Below are positions 1-9,844 of a stretch of 64,000 bases of DNA, piece after piece. The position numbers were made by a program, and so were the translations under genes. The notes below the pieces were generated by a model. That model had not been told where the DNA came from and ran no database searches. It saw only the letters and a program-made list of their open reading frames with translations. The stretch is from Desulfosudis oleivorans. GTDB lineage: Bacteria; Desulfobacterota; Desulfobacteria; Desulfobacterales; SURF-7. The stretch's first letter is position 1; every line of letters begins with the position of its first letter. The stretch is taken from positions 124,001-188,000 of the forward strand of contig DYJC01000008.1 of assembly GCA_020723305.1 (NCBI GenBank). The letters run 5' to 3'.

Positions 1-69
1 TGGATTCTATTCGGAAACATCGTTAATTAAACTAAATACCCAAAAGGAAATGAAGGGGAGAATCAAACT

Positions 70-2151
70 ATGAGATCAAAACCGATAGTCTTATTTGTTT
101 TATTTGTTTTCTGTATGTCATTTGCAGGATGTTTTACAAGCGATAATCCGGCTGACGAGTCAGGAACGGTGACAACGGATACGACAGACAGGGTGTTGGG
201 AACCGATGTGACTCCAACCGTTATATCACTTTCAGCCAGTCAGGACTCAATCCCGTTCAATTCTACTACACAGGTTATGGCAACTCTATATGATAAAACC
301 GGAACCCTGATTCCAGGTGCTAAGGTAACATTCAGCATTGATAGGCCTGATCTTGCATCAATAACCACAAGCGCAGTGTCTGGAGAGGCAGGTGTTGCCA
401 CCGTAAATTTTACCTCACGTGAGATTTCCGGTGAGGTTCAGATTTCAGCTACTGTAGGGACTCTTACTAGCGGAACACCAAAAACAATTGTAATATATGA
501 CGGGGTTACGCCGCACAGCATCACCGTTTCATCTAATCCCACTGCTGTTGTTTTTGGTGGTACAGCAACAGTCACGGCAACGGTTTTGGATACTTTAGGA
601 AACAGTGTTACAAATGGAACCCAGGTGGTTTTTGAAATAAACAATTCAAATTTTGGTACAATCACTGGAATTGCAACAACCAATGCAGGCATTGCAACAG
701 CTACGTTTGAGGCAAGCAATATGCCAGGAGTAGTCTCAATTTCAGCCAGTGCCGGAAGCATAAACAGTTCTGTGGATATAACAATTCTTGATGCACCCGC
801 TTCATCTATTGAATTTGTTTCCGCAGAACCCAGTGTAATATCACTTGCTGGCAGTGGTGGTAATGAAACATCCATGATTCAGTTTAAGGTAAAAGACAGC
901 AGTGGTGTTCCGGTAGAAGGTGAGGTTGTTTCTATAATAATGCAAGGCCCCAATGGCGGTGAATATATTGATTCTTCTGGTGATGGAACACCAAAAACAA
1001 TTGTAATTTCTTCGAATGCTTCTGGAATTGCAAAAGTTATATTGAATAGTGGAAGTGTAGCAGGGCCAGTTACTGTCACGGCATCTATTACAGTAGATGA
1101 AAAGACTATGTCTGTGAATTCTTCGGTAGTTTCGATTGGTGGCGGTGTGCCTTCTGCAAAACGGTTTACAGCAGGGATTGAACGTTTAAATGTTCCAGGC
1201 TTTGAATATGTTGGAGCATTGACAAAAATTACGACGTTTATGGCAGATCGTTTTGGAAATTATAATATTTTAAATGGTACTACGGTTTCCTTTGCAACTG
1301 AAACAGGTCTTTCAATAGATACCGCAGATGTAACCACAAATGAAAATGGCGTCGCAAGCGTAATAGCCAGGACTCAAAATGTTCCGGAAGATGTGGCTCC
1401 ACTGGCATGGGAGTCAATATTGCGAGCATATATTTTAGCAAACTTTTTTCCTAGTGGCAATGCACCAACCGGTAATCCAAGAGACGGTCTGAGTTCCATC
1501 TTGATCTACACCAAAGGGGAAGAGCATTTTGATGACAACAATGCCAATGGTATGTTTGACACCGGAGATTCTTTTATTGATTCATTCGATGATCCATTCT
1601 GTGACTATAATGATGATCGGACATATACAGCCTTTACTGGAGTGAGTCCGCCTGCCGATCCTGCTGAATTATATATCGATTCAGAACCAACGAATGGAAT
1701 TTGGGATGGTAAGAACGGCGTTTGGGACTCAAACAAGAATATTTTTTTAAATGTTCCAATTTTAGTAACCGGCGAACCAACATTTATAAGCGCTGATACA
1801 GGGTCATTTGCTGTTCCCGATGGTGGATCTGCTACCATTACATTTTATGTTTCCGATGAGAATATGAATCCACCTGTTGCAGGGACAAGGATTACAGTCT
1901 CATTAACTGAAGGAGATCTTGATGGTGAAATTGAACAAACCTTTAAAGAGATTAATTGGGTGGGACCGGATTGGACCGATCAGCTTGATCAATTAACATA
2001 TACAGTAGTGGTTCGAGATGCACAACCAGGAGATATTGCTGCGCCAAAGCTTTCCAAGCTAACCATAACAGTTAATTGGAGCTGGACAGATGATGGAGGG
2101 GCTAACCTTTCTTCTACACATAAATATAATATTACTGGTACAGTAGACTAA
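70..2151 (+). CDS. Lipoprotein with bacterial Ig-like (Big-1/invasin type) repeats
   Basis: A 693-residue exported protein. The N-terminus is a lipoprotein signal peptide (MRSKP, a hydrophobic run, lipobox FAGC at about residue 18-21), so it is probably anchored in the outer membrane. Residues about 45-360 contain at least three repeated Big-1-like modules, each with the recurring pattern of a variable turn, 'G..V.F' and 'T...G.A.....', as in invasin/intimin-type domains. The C-terminal third has Asp/Asn-rich stretches (DDNNANGMFDTGD, DYNDDR) that look like calcium-binding loops. It stands alone and a strong terminator follows. Likely roles are surface architecture or adhesion; this is inferred from domain type only. 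An AAGGGGAG ribosome site lies just upstream. Confidence 0.8.
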   Translation: MRSKPIVLFVLFVFCMSFAGCFTSDNPADESGTVTTDTTDRVLGTDVTPTVISLSASQDSIPFNSTTQVMATLYDKTGTLIPGAKVTFSIDRPDLASITTSAVSGEAGVATVNFTSREISGEVQISATVGTLTSGTPKTIVIYDGVTPHSITVSSNPTAVVFGGTATVTATVLDTLGNSVTNGTQVVFEINNSNFGTITGIATTNAGIATATFEASNMPGVVSISASAGSINSSVDITILDAPASSIEFVSAEPSVISLAGSGGNETSMIQFKVKDSSGVPVEGEVVSIIMQGPNGGEYIDSSGDGTPKTIVISSNASGIAKVILNSGSVAGPVTVTASITVDEKTMSVNSSVVSIGGGVPSAKRFTAGIERLNVPGFEYVGALTKITTFMADRFGNYNILNGTTVSFATETGLSIDTADVTTNENGVASVIARTQNVPEDVAPLAWESILRAYILANFFPSGNAPTGNPRDGLSSILIYTKGEEHFDDNNANGMFDTGDSFIDSFDDPFCDYNDDRTYTAFTGVSPPADPAELYIDSEPTNGIWDGKNGVWDSNKNIFLNVPILVTGEPTFISADTGSFAVPDGGSATITFYVSDENMNPPVAGTRITVSLTEGDLDGEIEQTFKEINWVGPDWTDQLDQLTYTVVVRDAQPGDIAAPKLSKLTITVNWSWTDDGGANLSSTHKYNITGTVD

Positions 2152-2203
2152 AAAGGCACTATCTATTGATGACTGTTTTGTCAAAGTTTTAGTATAGCTA
2201 TAG

Positions 2204-2243
2204 GGCCATGACTTATCTTTCGAGATTAAGTCATGGCCTTTTT
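2204..2243 (+). terminator. Rho-independent terminator of the Big-domain lipoprotein gene
   Basis: A perfect 12-bp stem (GGCCATGACTTA with TAAGTCATGGCC) and an 11-nt loop are followed by a T-run, about 50 bp after the stop codon. Confidence 0.9.
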
Positions 2244-2310
2244 ATTCATTTCTGTTTGGGAAGCTGATTTGATTGACTTAAAAATTAAAAATATGAGAAT
2301 ATATAATTAT

Positions 2311-2448
2311 AAGCTATCTCAAAAAAGTTTTTTGGCTTAAACTCTGCGTTGGATTCAGATTTCAAATCCTCGACATCCGTCGAGTATGCCTGCGGTTCGA
2401 AATCTAAATCCGCCTTGATTTTAAACCAAAATCTTTTTTAAATGGCTT
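2311..2448. repeat. Large imperfect palindrome, about 138 bp
   Basis: The arms run from AAGCTATCTC at the left to ATGGCTT at the right, centred on the perfect palindrome CTCGACATCCGTCGAG. The matched parts include TTTTTTGGCTTAAA against TTTAAACCAAAATC and GATTTCAAATC against GAAATCTAAATC. It lies between a terminator and the convergent TPR gene and has no ORF. It resembles dispersed hairpin repeats, but only one copy is present here. The rest of the gap 2152-2457 holds only the terminator. Confidence 0.6.
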
Positions 2449-2457
2449 GTAATAAAA

Positions 2458-3213
2458 CTAATTTTTTATCTCATTTCTTGCTTGGATAGAGAGTTCCCCC
2501 TCCGGATCCAGTTCAACCACCCGTTGAAAAGCATTTTTGGATTTCGTTTTTAACCCCATCGTCTGGTAAGCTTTTCCCAAATCAAAATAGATTTCAGGTA
2601 CGGAAGCATTCATCTGAACTGCTTTTTCGAGGTTCTGAATCGCTTCGGATGTTTTTCCCAAAGCCAGTTGTGTACGCCCGAGCCAGTGGACGGCTACGAC
2701 AAACCGTGGCTCCAGATCAATCGCTTCCTTTAAATATTTTTCCGCAAGCTGGAAGTCATTTTTATAGTAGTAGGCCTGACCCAGGTTCGCAAGCGGATAA
2801 TGGGGTGTGGCATATACATAATTATCGGTCAGCTCCTTAAAGTTTTCAATGGCTTTATCGTAATCTCCTTTTTGAAGATAAGCCAGACCGATATTGTTTC
2901 GAACCGATGCAAAATCCGGTTTTAATTCCATGCACCGCTGATAGCTTTTGATAGCCAAATCATATTTTTTTTTATTAAAATAAAAAATTCCCAAATCAAA
3001 TTGAGTATATGGATCATCAGGGTCTAATTTTTCCGCCTCCTTCAGCTTGCGAAAGGCAGGTGCAGTTTTATTTTCCGCCATATAGGCCTCACCCAGCTTT
3101 CTGAGCGCTTCTGCTTTTTCTTTAAGCATGATATCGTCTTTGGAGGCAGCGCAGGAGGATAGAAGGAATATCAGGAGCATGCTAAATATCGTGCAGATAT
3201 AAGTTGATTTCAT
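2458..3213 (-). CDS. TPR-repeat lipoprotein (PilW/PilF-like)
   Basis: From the ATG at 3213 the protein is about 251 residues, beginning MKSTYICTIFSMLLIFLLSSC: a lipoprotein signal with lipobox LSSC. The rest is tandem tetratricopeptide repeats (for example DPYTQFDLGIFYFNKKKYD, PEIYFDLGKAYQTMGLKTK), about five to six units. An ATG 81 bp upstream overlaps the thrC stop, but it would put 27 residues before the signal peptide and has no Shine-Dalgarno, whereas 3213 is preceded by AAGAGG. The architecture matches PilW/PilF-type lipoproteins that help pilin secretin assembly. No pilus genes are nearby, so the specific role is unproven. It is last in the serS-thrC-TPR operon. Confidence 0.8.
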   Translation of the reverse strand: MKSTYICTIFSMLLIFLLSSCAASKDDIMLKEKAEALRKLGEAYMAENKTAPAFRKLKEAEKLDPDDPYTQFDLGIFYFNKKKYDLAIKSYQRCMELKPDFASVRNNIGLAYLQKGDYDKAIENFKELTDNYVYATPHYPLANLGQAYYYKNDFQLAEKYLKEAIDLEPRFVVAVHWLGRTQLALGKTSEAIQNLEKAVQMNASVPEIYFDLGKAYQTMGLKTKSKNAFQRVVELDPEGELSIQARNEIKN

Positions 3214-3290
3214 CGAAATACCTCTTAATATGATTCGATTTGGTTTTTGGAGCGATGTTTCAGAAAAACCAATTTTTGAGTTGCTCTGTT

Positions 3291-4793
3291 TCATTTTTTT
3301 ACAAGGTTCAATTTTTTTGCAATCTCTCGGGAAACACGGGATACGAATCGATCAAAGGATTCACCAGTAAGGGGTTTCCCCGGTGCCGGAACTTCGTCAA
3401 GATCATCCGGATGAATCAGGATGGGGGAATTCATCAGTTTTGGTTTGGGCGTAACGCCAAACTCAGAGGGAAACCGGTCTTCGAAATACATGTCCTGAAA
3501 ACCGGAAAATTTTAAGGCGTGTGCGGTCGAATCGATCACAGCGATTTCATCTGCTTTGACAACCCCCTGTTGCCTGGCTGCAACCAGTCCGGCCAGGGTT
3601 TCACCACCATGTGTGCAGGCAATATGTCCATTTTGGTTTGCGGTCAGTTCCCAGTCCATAATATCCTGCTCCGTGACTTCTACAAAAAAAACATTTTGAA
3701 AACCGCTTTTCAGGTTATAGTTTTTAACAAGGCTGATAACGCGGGGCATGGAAACTGGATTTCCGATCATGGCTGCCTGCGCAACGCTGGGCTTAACCGT
3801 TATTGGAATGAATTTTCGTCTGGTTTCATCCTGCTCAAGATAATAGCGATAGACCGGATTGGCATGATGGGATTGAACACCAATAATTTTGGGAAGGGCA
3901 TTGATAATGCCTGCTTCAAAGAATTTTAAAAAACCATTAAGAACAGCCGTAATATTCCCGGCATTCCCGATTGGAATCACCACAACCGTATTTTCCAGTT
4001 TGTAATCAAAATCCTGCGCGATTTCATATGAGTAGGATTCCTGACCCAGAATCCGCCAGGCGTTTTTCGAATTCAGGAGTGCAACATTGTACTGTTCGGA
4101 AAGAGCCTCAACAATTTTCATGCAGTCATCAAAAACACCAGGGATTTCAAATACATCTGCGCCACTTCCAAGGGGTTGGGAAAGTTGTTGCGGTGTGACT
4201 TTTTTGTGAGGAAGCAGCACAGCGGATTTTACATTGGGCTTCATATAGGCGGCATACAGGGCAGCAGCAGCAGAGGTATCTCCTGTGGATGCACATATCG
4301 CCAGGATATTGTCAACCGATCCTTTTTTCAGAAGATAGTTTATGTAACTGAATGCACTGGCCATTCCCCTGTCCTTGAAGGATGCACTTGGATTCTGTCC
4401 ATCATTTTTATAAAAAAACCGGATATTGGCCAGCTCCTGCAATACTGGATTGGCTTCGATCATCGGTGTATGGCCTTCACCGAGATAGATAATATCATCC
4501 AGTGGTAAAACAGGGCCGATAAATTCATGGTACAGGTAGATCCCTTTGAGGGCTGGTATTTTGAGCATTTTGCGATAATCAAAGATGAGCTGCCAGGTTT
4601 TTCCCGGGATTTCCTTTAGTTTCTGGAAATCGATATCATGAATTAAAAGGACCTGACCGCAATCCGGACACACATAGAGAAGTTCATCAATTGGAAATTC
4701 GTTTTCACAATTCAGACATCGATAGATCAGGCTGCCCCTGACATTCGGGACTAAATTAGATTGAACTTCGGATGGAAATTTATCAAGGTTCAT
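3291..4793 (-). CDS. thrC: Threonine synthase
   Basis: A 500-residue PLP enzyme of fold type II that converts O-phosphohomoserine to threonine. An N-terminal Cys4 zinc-ribbon-like segment ([10 protein letters not shown]...YVCPDCGQ, residues 24-48) precedes the catalytic domain. The PLP lysine lies in [10 protein letters not shown] (Lys140), and the phosphate-binding loop is GNAGNITA. The Zn-ribbon version is common among bacterial and archaeal threonine synthases of this subgroup. The start ATG overlaps the serS stop by 4 bp (ATGA), so the two are translationally coupled. Cysteate synthase is a close relative, but the motifs and length fit ThrC best. Confidence 0.9.
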   Translation of the reverse strand: MNLDKFPSEVQSNLVPNVRGSLIYRCLNCENEFPIDELLYVCPDCGQVLLIHDIDFQKLKEIPGKTWQLIFDYRKMLKIPALKGIYLYHEFIGPVLPLDDIIYLGEGHTPMIEANPVLQELANIRFFYKNDGQNPSASFKDRGMASAFSYINYLLKKGSVDNILAICASTGDTSAAAALYAAYMKPNVKSAVLLPHKKVTPQQLSQPLGSGADVFEIPGVFDDCMKIVEALSEQYNVALLNSKNAWRILGQESYSYEIAQDFDYKLENTVVVIPIGNAGNITAVLNGFLKFFEAGIINALPKIIGVQSHHANPVYRYYLEQDETRRKFIPITVKPSVAQAAMIGNPVSMPRVISLVKNYNLKSGFQNVFFVEVTEQDIMDWELTANQNGHIACTHGGETLAGLVAARQQGVVKADEIAVIDSTAHALKFSGFQDMYFEDRFPSEFGVTPKPKLMNSPILIHPDDLDEVPAPGKPLTGESFDRFVSRVSREIAKKLNLVKK

Positions 4794-6064
4794 GATTTTA
4801 TTTTTTCAACTCCTCCCATATAGGGCCTGAGGGCTTCAGGGATGATAACTGATCCGTCAGCTTGTTGATAGTTTTCAAGAATGGCCGCTACAGTTCTTCC
4901 AACAGCCAAACCTGAACCATTTAATGTATGGACCAGTTCCGTTCCTTTTTTATTTTTATCACGGTACCGGATATCACTTCTGCGTGCTTGAAAGCTTTCA
5001 AAGTTGCTGCAAGAGGAAATTTCCCGATACACGCCCTGTGCCGGCATCCATACTTCAATATCATAGGTCTTGGCAGCAGAAAAACCAAGGTCTCCTGTAC
5101 AAAGCGTGATTACCCTATAGGGCAGACACAGCCTTTTTAAAATGGTTTCCGCATTTTCCAACAGAGTTTCAAGCTCATCATAGGATGTTTCCGGTTTTGT
5201 GAACTTTACGAGTTCCACCTTGTTGAACTGGTGTTGCCGGATAAGCCCTCTCGTGTCTTTTCCATAGGAGCCGGCCTCGGAACGGAAACAGGGCGTATAT
5301 GCTGTATATTTGATCGGAAGAAGATCCGCTTCAATCACTTCAGTGGCGTGAATATTGGTCACCGGCACTTCTGCTGTTGGAATGAGGAAAAATTCAGTGT
5401 TCTCAATTTTAAAAAGATCTTCTTCAAATTTCGGGAGCTGCCCAGTACCGGTCATGGTTTTCCGGTTTACGATAAAGGGTGGAAGAATTTCAGTATAGCC
5501 GTGTTCAAGGGTATGGATGTCCAGCATGAAATTGATGAGAGCTCTTTCCATGCGTGCACCAGCACTCATATAGAGTGGAAATCGAGCGCCGGCAATTCTG
5601 GCGGCCCGACTAAAATCAAATATATTCAGTTTCTCCCCTATTGTCCAGTGCGGATCAGGCTGAAAGCTGAATGTCGGCGGGGAACCGATTGTTTTCAATA
5701 CAACATTACTGGCTTCATCCTTTCCGATTGGAACCGAGGAATGGGGGATATTGGGCAGGCGGATAAGAATGTGATTGACGATATCTTCATTTACGATCAG
5801 GTCTTTTTCCAGTTGTTTTATTTTATTTGAAACTTCCCGCATTTCGATAACAAAAGTCTCGGCATCCTCTCCTTTTTTTTTCATTTGAGCAATCTGATCC
5901 GATACAATATTTCTTCGATGTCTCAATTCCTCAGTTTCAAGAAGGATTGACCTTCTTTTTTCATCATTTTTTGTGAAGATTTCCAGATCCGTGGAATCAC
6001 CACGATTGATCAGTGCAGTTTTAATTTCCTGGATATTTTGCCTTATATACTTGATTTCCAACAT
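4790..6064 (-). CDS. serS: Seryl-tRNA synthetase
   Basis: A 424-residue class II aminoacyl-tRNA synthetase of typical bacterial length. Residues 1-105 form the N-terminal antiparallel coiled-coil arm that grips the tRNA(Ser) variable arm ([22 protein letters not shown]...). The catalytic core carries motif 2 ([21 protein letters not shown] region) and motif 3 ([20 protein letters not shown]). It is the first gene of a leftward operon with thrC and the TPR lipoprotein gene; an AGGT element sits upstream of the start. Essential translation gene; function is secure. Confidence 0.97.
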   Translation of the reverse strand: MLEIKYIRQNIQEIKTALINRGDSTDLEIFTKNDEKRRSILLETEELRHRRNIVSDQIAQMKKKGEDAETFVIEMREVSNKIKQLEKDLIVNEDIVNHILIRLPNIPHSSVPIGKDEASNVVLKTIGSPPTFSFQPDPHWTIGEKLNIFDFSRAARIAGARFPLYMSAGARMERALINFMLDIHTLEHGYTEILPPFIVNRKTMTGTGQLPKFEEDLFKIENTEFFLIPTAEVPVTNIHATEVIEADLLPIKYTAYTPCFRSEAGSYGKDTRGLIRQHQFNKVELVKFTKPETSYDELETLLENAETILKRLCLPYRVITLCTGDLGFSAAKTYDIEVWMPAQGVYREISSCSNFESFQARRSDIRYRDKNKKGTELVHTLNGSGLAVGRTVAAILENYQQADGSVIIPEALRPYMGGVEKIKS

Positions 6065-6365
6065 AAGAGTACCTATTTTCCAATTTCATTTTGATGCTTG
6101 ATTGTTTTTTTGAACCGAACCATTCGGAAAAAACAGATTCTCAACTCGGCATTCATCTTGCTCAATGGTGAACGCAAGAAGTTTAAAAATTATCATGCAG
6201 GGCATGTTTAGTCAATAATTATTGCAAGTTGCAAGTTGACAATGAAAGCTGATTTCGATAAGTATTATTTTTTTAATACGTAACACAAAAAACAGGATTT
6301 TCCAAAGGGTTATCTGTTTTAGAACGGAATAGAAACAATTCGGATATGTTGAACTGGAGAGCTCC
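6065..6365. other. Divergent intergenic region serS / 5-FCL
   Basis: This 301-bp AT-rich gap must hold promoters for both divergent genes. I saw no coding potential and no convincing -35/-10 pair. 6S RNA often precedes this cyclo-ligase gene in Proteobacteria, but I could not recognise its hairpin by eye. Confidence 0.4.
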
Positions 6366-6953
6366 ATGGATGATATTAAGGAAAAAAAGCGTGAAATACG
6401 GAATGGGATCATTGAGAAAATTGGGAAGTACGGAGAGAAAGAACGTGCTGAGAAGATGGAAGTCCTGAAAGAACGGCTTTTTTCTTTTGCAAATTTTCAA
6501 GAAGCCAAAATTGTATTTCTTCCCTCTGCCCGGGATAACGAAATGGATGTAAAGGGCATTATCAGGCAGAGTCTCAGTATGAATAAGATTGTTGTACTTC
6601 CATTATTTCAGACGACTAAAAAAGATATGATTTTGATGAAAATAGATAATCCGGAAATGGAGTTGATTCAGGGGCCTTTTGGAAATATGGAACCGGATCC
6701 CCAGAAGTGCAAGGTAGTGCCTATCGATAGTATCGATATCGCAGTTATTCCTGGGATTGCTTTTGATGAAAAAGGCGGCAGGCTTGGAACAGGAAAAGGT
6801 TATTTTGATCAGTTTATTCCCAGATTACCCATTACAGCAAGAAAAGTATCGTTGGCTTTTGAGGATCAGATGATTCAACAGGTTCCAATGGAATCACATG
6901 ATAAATATATTGATATTATCATTACTGAAAAACGAGTCATCTATAAAATTTGA
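6366..6953 (+). CDS. 5-formyltetrahydrofolate cyclo-ligase
   Basis: A 195-residue MTHFS-family enzyme that converts 5-formyl-THF to 5,10-methenyl-THF with ATP. The diagnostic motif GGRLGTGKGYFDQFI (about residues 138-152) and the preceding IAVIPGIAFDEKG are present, and the length is standard. GGAGAG lies about 8 nt before the ATG. The N-terminus is Lys/Glu rich and helical, as in the family. Monocistronic; it faces away from serS. The folate-linked role fits a C1-metabolising anaerobe, although the enzyme is nearly universal. Confidence 0.93.
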   Translation: MDDIKEKKREIRNGIIEKIGKYGEKERAEKMEVLKERLFSFANFQEAKIVFLPSARDNEMDVKGIIRQSLSMNKIVVLPLFQTTKKDMILMKIDNPEMELIQGPFGNMEPDPQKCKVVPIDSIDIAVIPGIAFDEKGGRLGTGKGYFDQFIPRLPITARKVSLAFEDQMIQQVPMESHDKYIDIIITEKRVIYKI

Positions 6954-6991
6954 TCCTAAAATCATTTTATTCATTTTTATTATAAAGTTTG

Positions 6992-7993
6992 TTATTCAGG
7001 GTTGAGAATCTTTTCAAGTTTCAAAAGATTCTGCCCTTCGCCGACAGCGATAACCGTATCGCCAGCCCGGATGACGGTTTCAAAGGATGGGTTGAACATC
7101 ATATCCCCCTCTTTTGTCTTGATCGCGATCAGGATGAGGTTAAATTGCTGCCGAATACCGGAATCTTTTAAATGGACATTTGCCAATTTTGAAGAGCTGC
7201 TGACAGGGATTTCCTCCATTTTGATATCTTTTCGCTGATGCTCAAAAGCAAGGTCAAGAAAATTGGTAACCGTTGGCCGGAGAATCCGTTGAGCCATACT
7301 GATGGCACCAATATCATATGGGGATTCTACTTTATTGGCTCCTGCTGCGATCAGTTTGGATTTGGCATTATTGCTGCTGGCTCTGGCCATGATAAAGATA
7401 TTTGGGTTCAGTTGCCTTGCCGTGAGTACAAGGAAAACATTATCCGTATCGGTTCCAAGAGCAGCGACGAGCATTTTTGCTCTTTCAATTCCGGCCTGAT
7501 GAAGATATATCTCTTCAGACGCATCGCCGGAAATATATGGAACATTGTCCATTTCCATGGCAGGTATATGACCTTCATTTTTTTCAATAACGACCAGATC
7601 TACGGGTTTTGTTCTCAGGTTATCACATAAAACCTTGCCGATTCTACCGTACCCACAGATAATATAATGGTTTTTCAATCGAAGAATTTTTTTATCCAAA
7701 CGTCTCCTCCCTAAAATGGCTCTTACCCTTCCTTCAACAATGAATTGCATGATCGTGCTGCCAACATAAAGAAAAAAACCTGCTCCTGAAAAAATCAATA
7801 GAATTGTAAACATTCTTCCATAGCTGCCGAGTTTATTGATTTCGCCGAAGCCAACTGTTGTAACGGTAATTACCGTCATATAAAGGGAATCGAGAAGGCC
7901 CCAGTTCTCAATATACATGTAGCCGGCAGTACCAAAAACAAGGATAAAAGTACAAAGAAGCAGTGATATCAAAAAATATTTTGTTGTTTCCAA
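6992..7993 (-). CDS. Potassium channel with RCK (TrkA-N/TrkA-C) domains
   Basis: A 333-residue protein. Residues 1-85 form a two-TM pore module with the K+ selectivity filter TTVGFGE. It is followed by an RCK/TrkA-N Rossmann domain (HYIICGYGRIGKVLCDNL, nucleotide-binding GYGRIG) and a C-terminal TrkA-C domain. This is the MthK-like layout of ligand-gated prokaryotic K+ channels. The only start that keeps the first TM helix is a TTG at 7993 without an obvious Shine-Dalgarno; an in-frame stop lies a few codons upstream. It converges on the cyclo-ligase gene with a 38-bp gap. Ligand unknown (Ca2+, ATP or NAD(H) in relatives). Confidence 0.9.
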   Translation of the reverse strand: METTKYFLISLLLCTFILVFGTAGYMYIENWGLLDSLYMTVITVTTVGFGEINKLGSYGRMFTILLIFSGAGFFLYVGSTIMQFIVEGRVRAILGRRRLDKKILRLKNHYIICGYGRIGKVLCDNLRTKPVDLVVIEKNEGHIPAMEMDNVPYISGDASEEIYLHQAGIERAKMLVAALGTDTDNVFLVLTARQLNPNIFIMARASSNNAKSKLIAAGANKVESPYDIGAISMAQRILRPTVTNFLDLAFEHQRKDIKMEEIPVSSSSKLANVHLKDSGIRQQFNLILIAIKTKEGDMMFNPSFETVIRAGDTVIAVGEGQNLLKLEKILNPE

Positions 7994-8215
7994 GATGAAA
8001 AGCTTTCAATATTAGGGTATAATGATTTTAAATTATGAATATTTTTCAGTAAAAATCAAGCTTTATTCAATTCTCAAGCAAAAGAATTCAGTATTTTAGT
8101 TTTAAAAATTGCAGCGTTGGAACCGCTAAAGATTTTTATCCGAATACCTTGACGAAACTATCTTAAATAGAATAAATAAAAACGGGTTTTTCTGATAAAA
8201 AAAGCAAAGGAGAAA

Positions 8216-8872
8216 ATGAATAAAGAAGCCTTGAAATATACCCGCCTTCGCGAAGATATGGTTCAACGCCAGATCGAAGCTCGTGGTATTACGGATCAGA
8301 ATGTTCTTGCAGCGATGCGTAAAGTTCCGCGTCATTTTTTTGTCAGTGAAGCACTGATGGATCAGGCATATGGTGATTTCCCACTTCCAATTGGAGAGCA
8401 GCAAACGATTTCTCAGCCATATATTGTTGCAGAAATGACCCAGGCCCTGGAGCCGAAAAAAGATGATCGGGTACTTGAACTCGGGACTGGATCCGGCTAT
8501 CAGGCATCGGTGCTGGCGGAAATCGTTTACCGGGTTTATACAATTGAAAGAAAACATTCATTGTTTATCAAAACCAGGAAAATATTTGACAGACTGAAAT
8601 ATCATAACATTGTTACCCGGTATTCAGACGGCTCAACCGGATGGAAAGAAGAGAGTCCGTTCGATGGAATCATTGTAACCGCAGGCGCACCGGAAATACC
8701 GGCGGTTCTGGTTAACCAGCTCGCGATTGGAGGCCGGATGGTGATTCCTGTGGGAGATAGACATTCCCAAGAGCTGATTAAAATTATCAGACAGCATGAT
8801 GGAATTGAAAAAACCAGCCTTGGGGGATGCCGTTTTGTGAAGCTTGTGGGTGAGTATGGGTGGGAGGAGTGA
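8216..8872 (+). CDS. pcm: Protein-L-isoaspartate O-methyltransferase
   Basis: A 218-residue SAM-dependent methyltransferase that repairs isoaspartyl residues in damaged proteins. Family signatures seen are MVQRQIEARGI, the AMRKVPRHFF segment, IGEQQTISQPYIVAEMTQAL and SAM motif I VLELGTGSGYQ. AAGGAG sits 6 nt before the ATG. Length and motif order are typical, so the call is secure. A 27-bp gap separates it from a convergent small gene. Confidence 0.95.
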   Translation: MNKEALKYTRLREDMVQRQIEARGITDQNVLAAMRKVPRHFFVSEALMDQAYGDFPLPIGEQQTISQPYIVAEMTQALEPKKDDRVLELGTGSGYQASVLAEIVYRVYTIERKHSLFIKTRKIFDRLKYHNIVTRYSDGSTGWKEESPFDGIIVTAGAPEIPAVLVNQLAIGGRMVIPVGDRHSQELIKIIRQHDGIEKTSLGGCRFVKLVGEYGWEE

Positions 8873-8898
8873 TTTCAATCCCTTCTGAAAAGACGCAT

Positions 8899-9378
8899 TT
8901 ATTTGCTTTCCATTTTTTTATAGATTGCATAAATGGTTTTTCCATCCCAGGCATCATCTCCTGATAATGTTTTTAAACCATCTTCATTAAAAATTTTGGC
9001 AATTTCATTAAATGGCAGATTGTTTTCACATCTCATTTTTTTAATCTTATTGAAGATACCTTCTTTATACTCCAAAGAATTTTCTTTTTGTGAGGGGATG
9101 TCTGAAGGAAGATCCGGAACTGGGCGGAAGATACCTTCTGAAGTGGATGTAATAATTGCCGGCAGATTCAGAATCGCTTTTTCAAGAATTGCCGATGTGG
9201 TTTCTCCTGTTATTTTCTTTTCAGCATCTAAAATTCTACCGGCTTCTTTTGAAATCATACCGGCAACGGGTTGCAATCCTTTTTCTTTCTGGCGAAGCCT
9301 CCATCTATGCTGGCGGTAACGTTCGCCGGCCAGCCTTTTTTTCATTTTTTCTGCGAGTTCTTGTTCTGTATATTTCAT
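8899..9378 (-). CDS. Hypothetical protein, small basic, HTH-like C-terminus
   Basis: A 159-residue protein not assigned to a named family. The first 40 residues are very basic (MKKRLAGERYRQHRWRLRQKEKG). The C-terminus (NNLPFNEIAKIFNEDGLKTLSG...WDGKTIYAIYKK) resembles the 'IA..LN..G..T..G..W....V..I' pattern of the recombinase domain in serine integrases, but there is no catalytic resolvase domain. It overlaps the upstream UPF0270 gene by 4 bp (ATGA), so the two are one operon. It may bind nucleic acid; this is inferred from the pattern only. Confidence 0.6.
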   Translation of the reverse strand: MKYTEQELAEKMKKRLAGERYRQHRWRLRQKEKGLQPVAGMISKEAGRILDAEKKITGETTSAILEKAILNLPAIITSTSEGIFRPVPDLPSDIPSQKENSLEYKEGIFNKIKKMRCENNLPFNEIAKIFNEDGLKTLSGDDAWDGKTIYAIYKKMESK

Positions 9379-9671
9379 TTTATCGATTTGATTGGTGGTG
9401 ATTTTTCCGGTTTGTCACCTTGAATATGGATTTTCGGAGGTATCTGTTCTTTTGGGATAATATCGCATGTCTGGGTATGAGAATCAAATATGATTACAAT
9501 TTCACCGCGATCCAGTTGAGATTTTACAATTTCCACCTTTTTTTCTAAAGGAGTGTCTACATGTCCGGAATCGATTCCATCCCTGCTGACAAATTGTTCG
9601 ATCAGGTTTTGCAGTGCTTCGTTGCTTAGTTTTCTATGAGGGATCAGGTTGATTTTTATTAAATCGCTCAT
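9375..9671 (-). CDS. UPF0270 (YheU-like) family protein
   Basis: A 98-residue protein whose central part (IPHRKLSNEALQNLIEQFV, then DTPLEKKVEIVKSQLDRGE and a DIIPKEQ ending) follows E. coli YheU/UPF0270 closely: 'IPW..LS.ETL.NLIE.FV.REGTDYG....L..KV..V..QL..GEAV'. The function of the family is unknown. A Pro-rich C-terminal tail extends beyond the family core. It is the first gene of a two-gene operon with the hypothetical gene that follows it. Confidence 0.78.
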   Translation of the reverse strand: MSDLIKINLIPHRKLSNEALQNLIEQFVSRDGIDSGHVDTPLEKKVEIVKSQLDRGEIVIIFDSHTQTCDIIPKEQIPPKIHIQGDKPEKSPPIKSIK

Positions 9672-9739
9672 GTCGGGACAAAAGCCGTCGGAAGTCGAAT
9701 CCGCTTATGAAAACAAAAATGATTTATTTTCGGGGGAAT

Positions 9740-9774
9740 CATACTACTGTTGTTGTACAAACATCAGTAGTATG
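9740..9774. promoter_or_regulatory. Perfect inverted repeat upstream of the UPF0270 operon
   Basis: CATACTACTG (9740-9749) and CAGTAGTATG (9765-9774) form a 10-bp perfect repeat around a 15-nt spacer, about 70 bp upstream of the UPF0270 start. No T-run follows on either strand, so an operator or leader hairpin is likelier than a terminator. Confidence 0.45.
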
Positions 9775-9844
9775 AATTTGTTATTATCATGAAACCACCC
9801 CGAATTAAAAAAATTATGTACTTATTAATGGCAAAAAGTTGTAT

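Noticed and set aside
6065-6365. 6S RNA upstream of the cyclo-ligase gene
   Set aside because: Gene order fits, but I could not find the long imperfect hairpin with an open bubble by eye.
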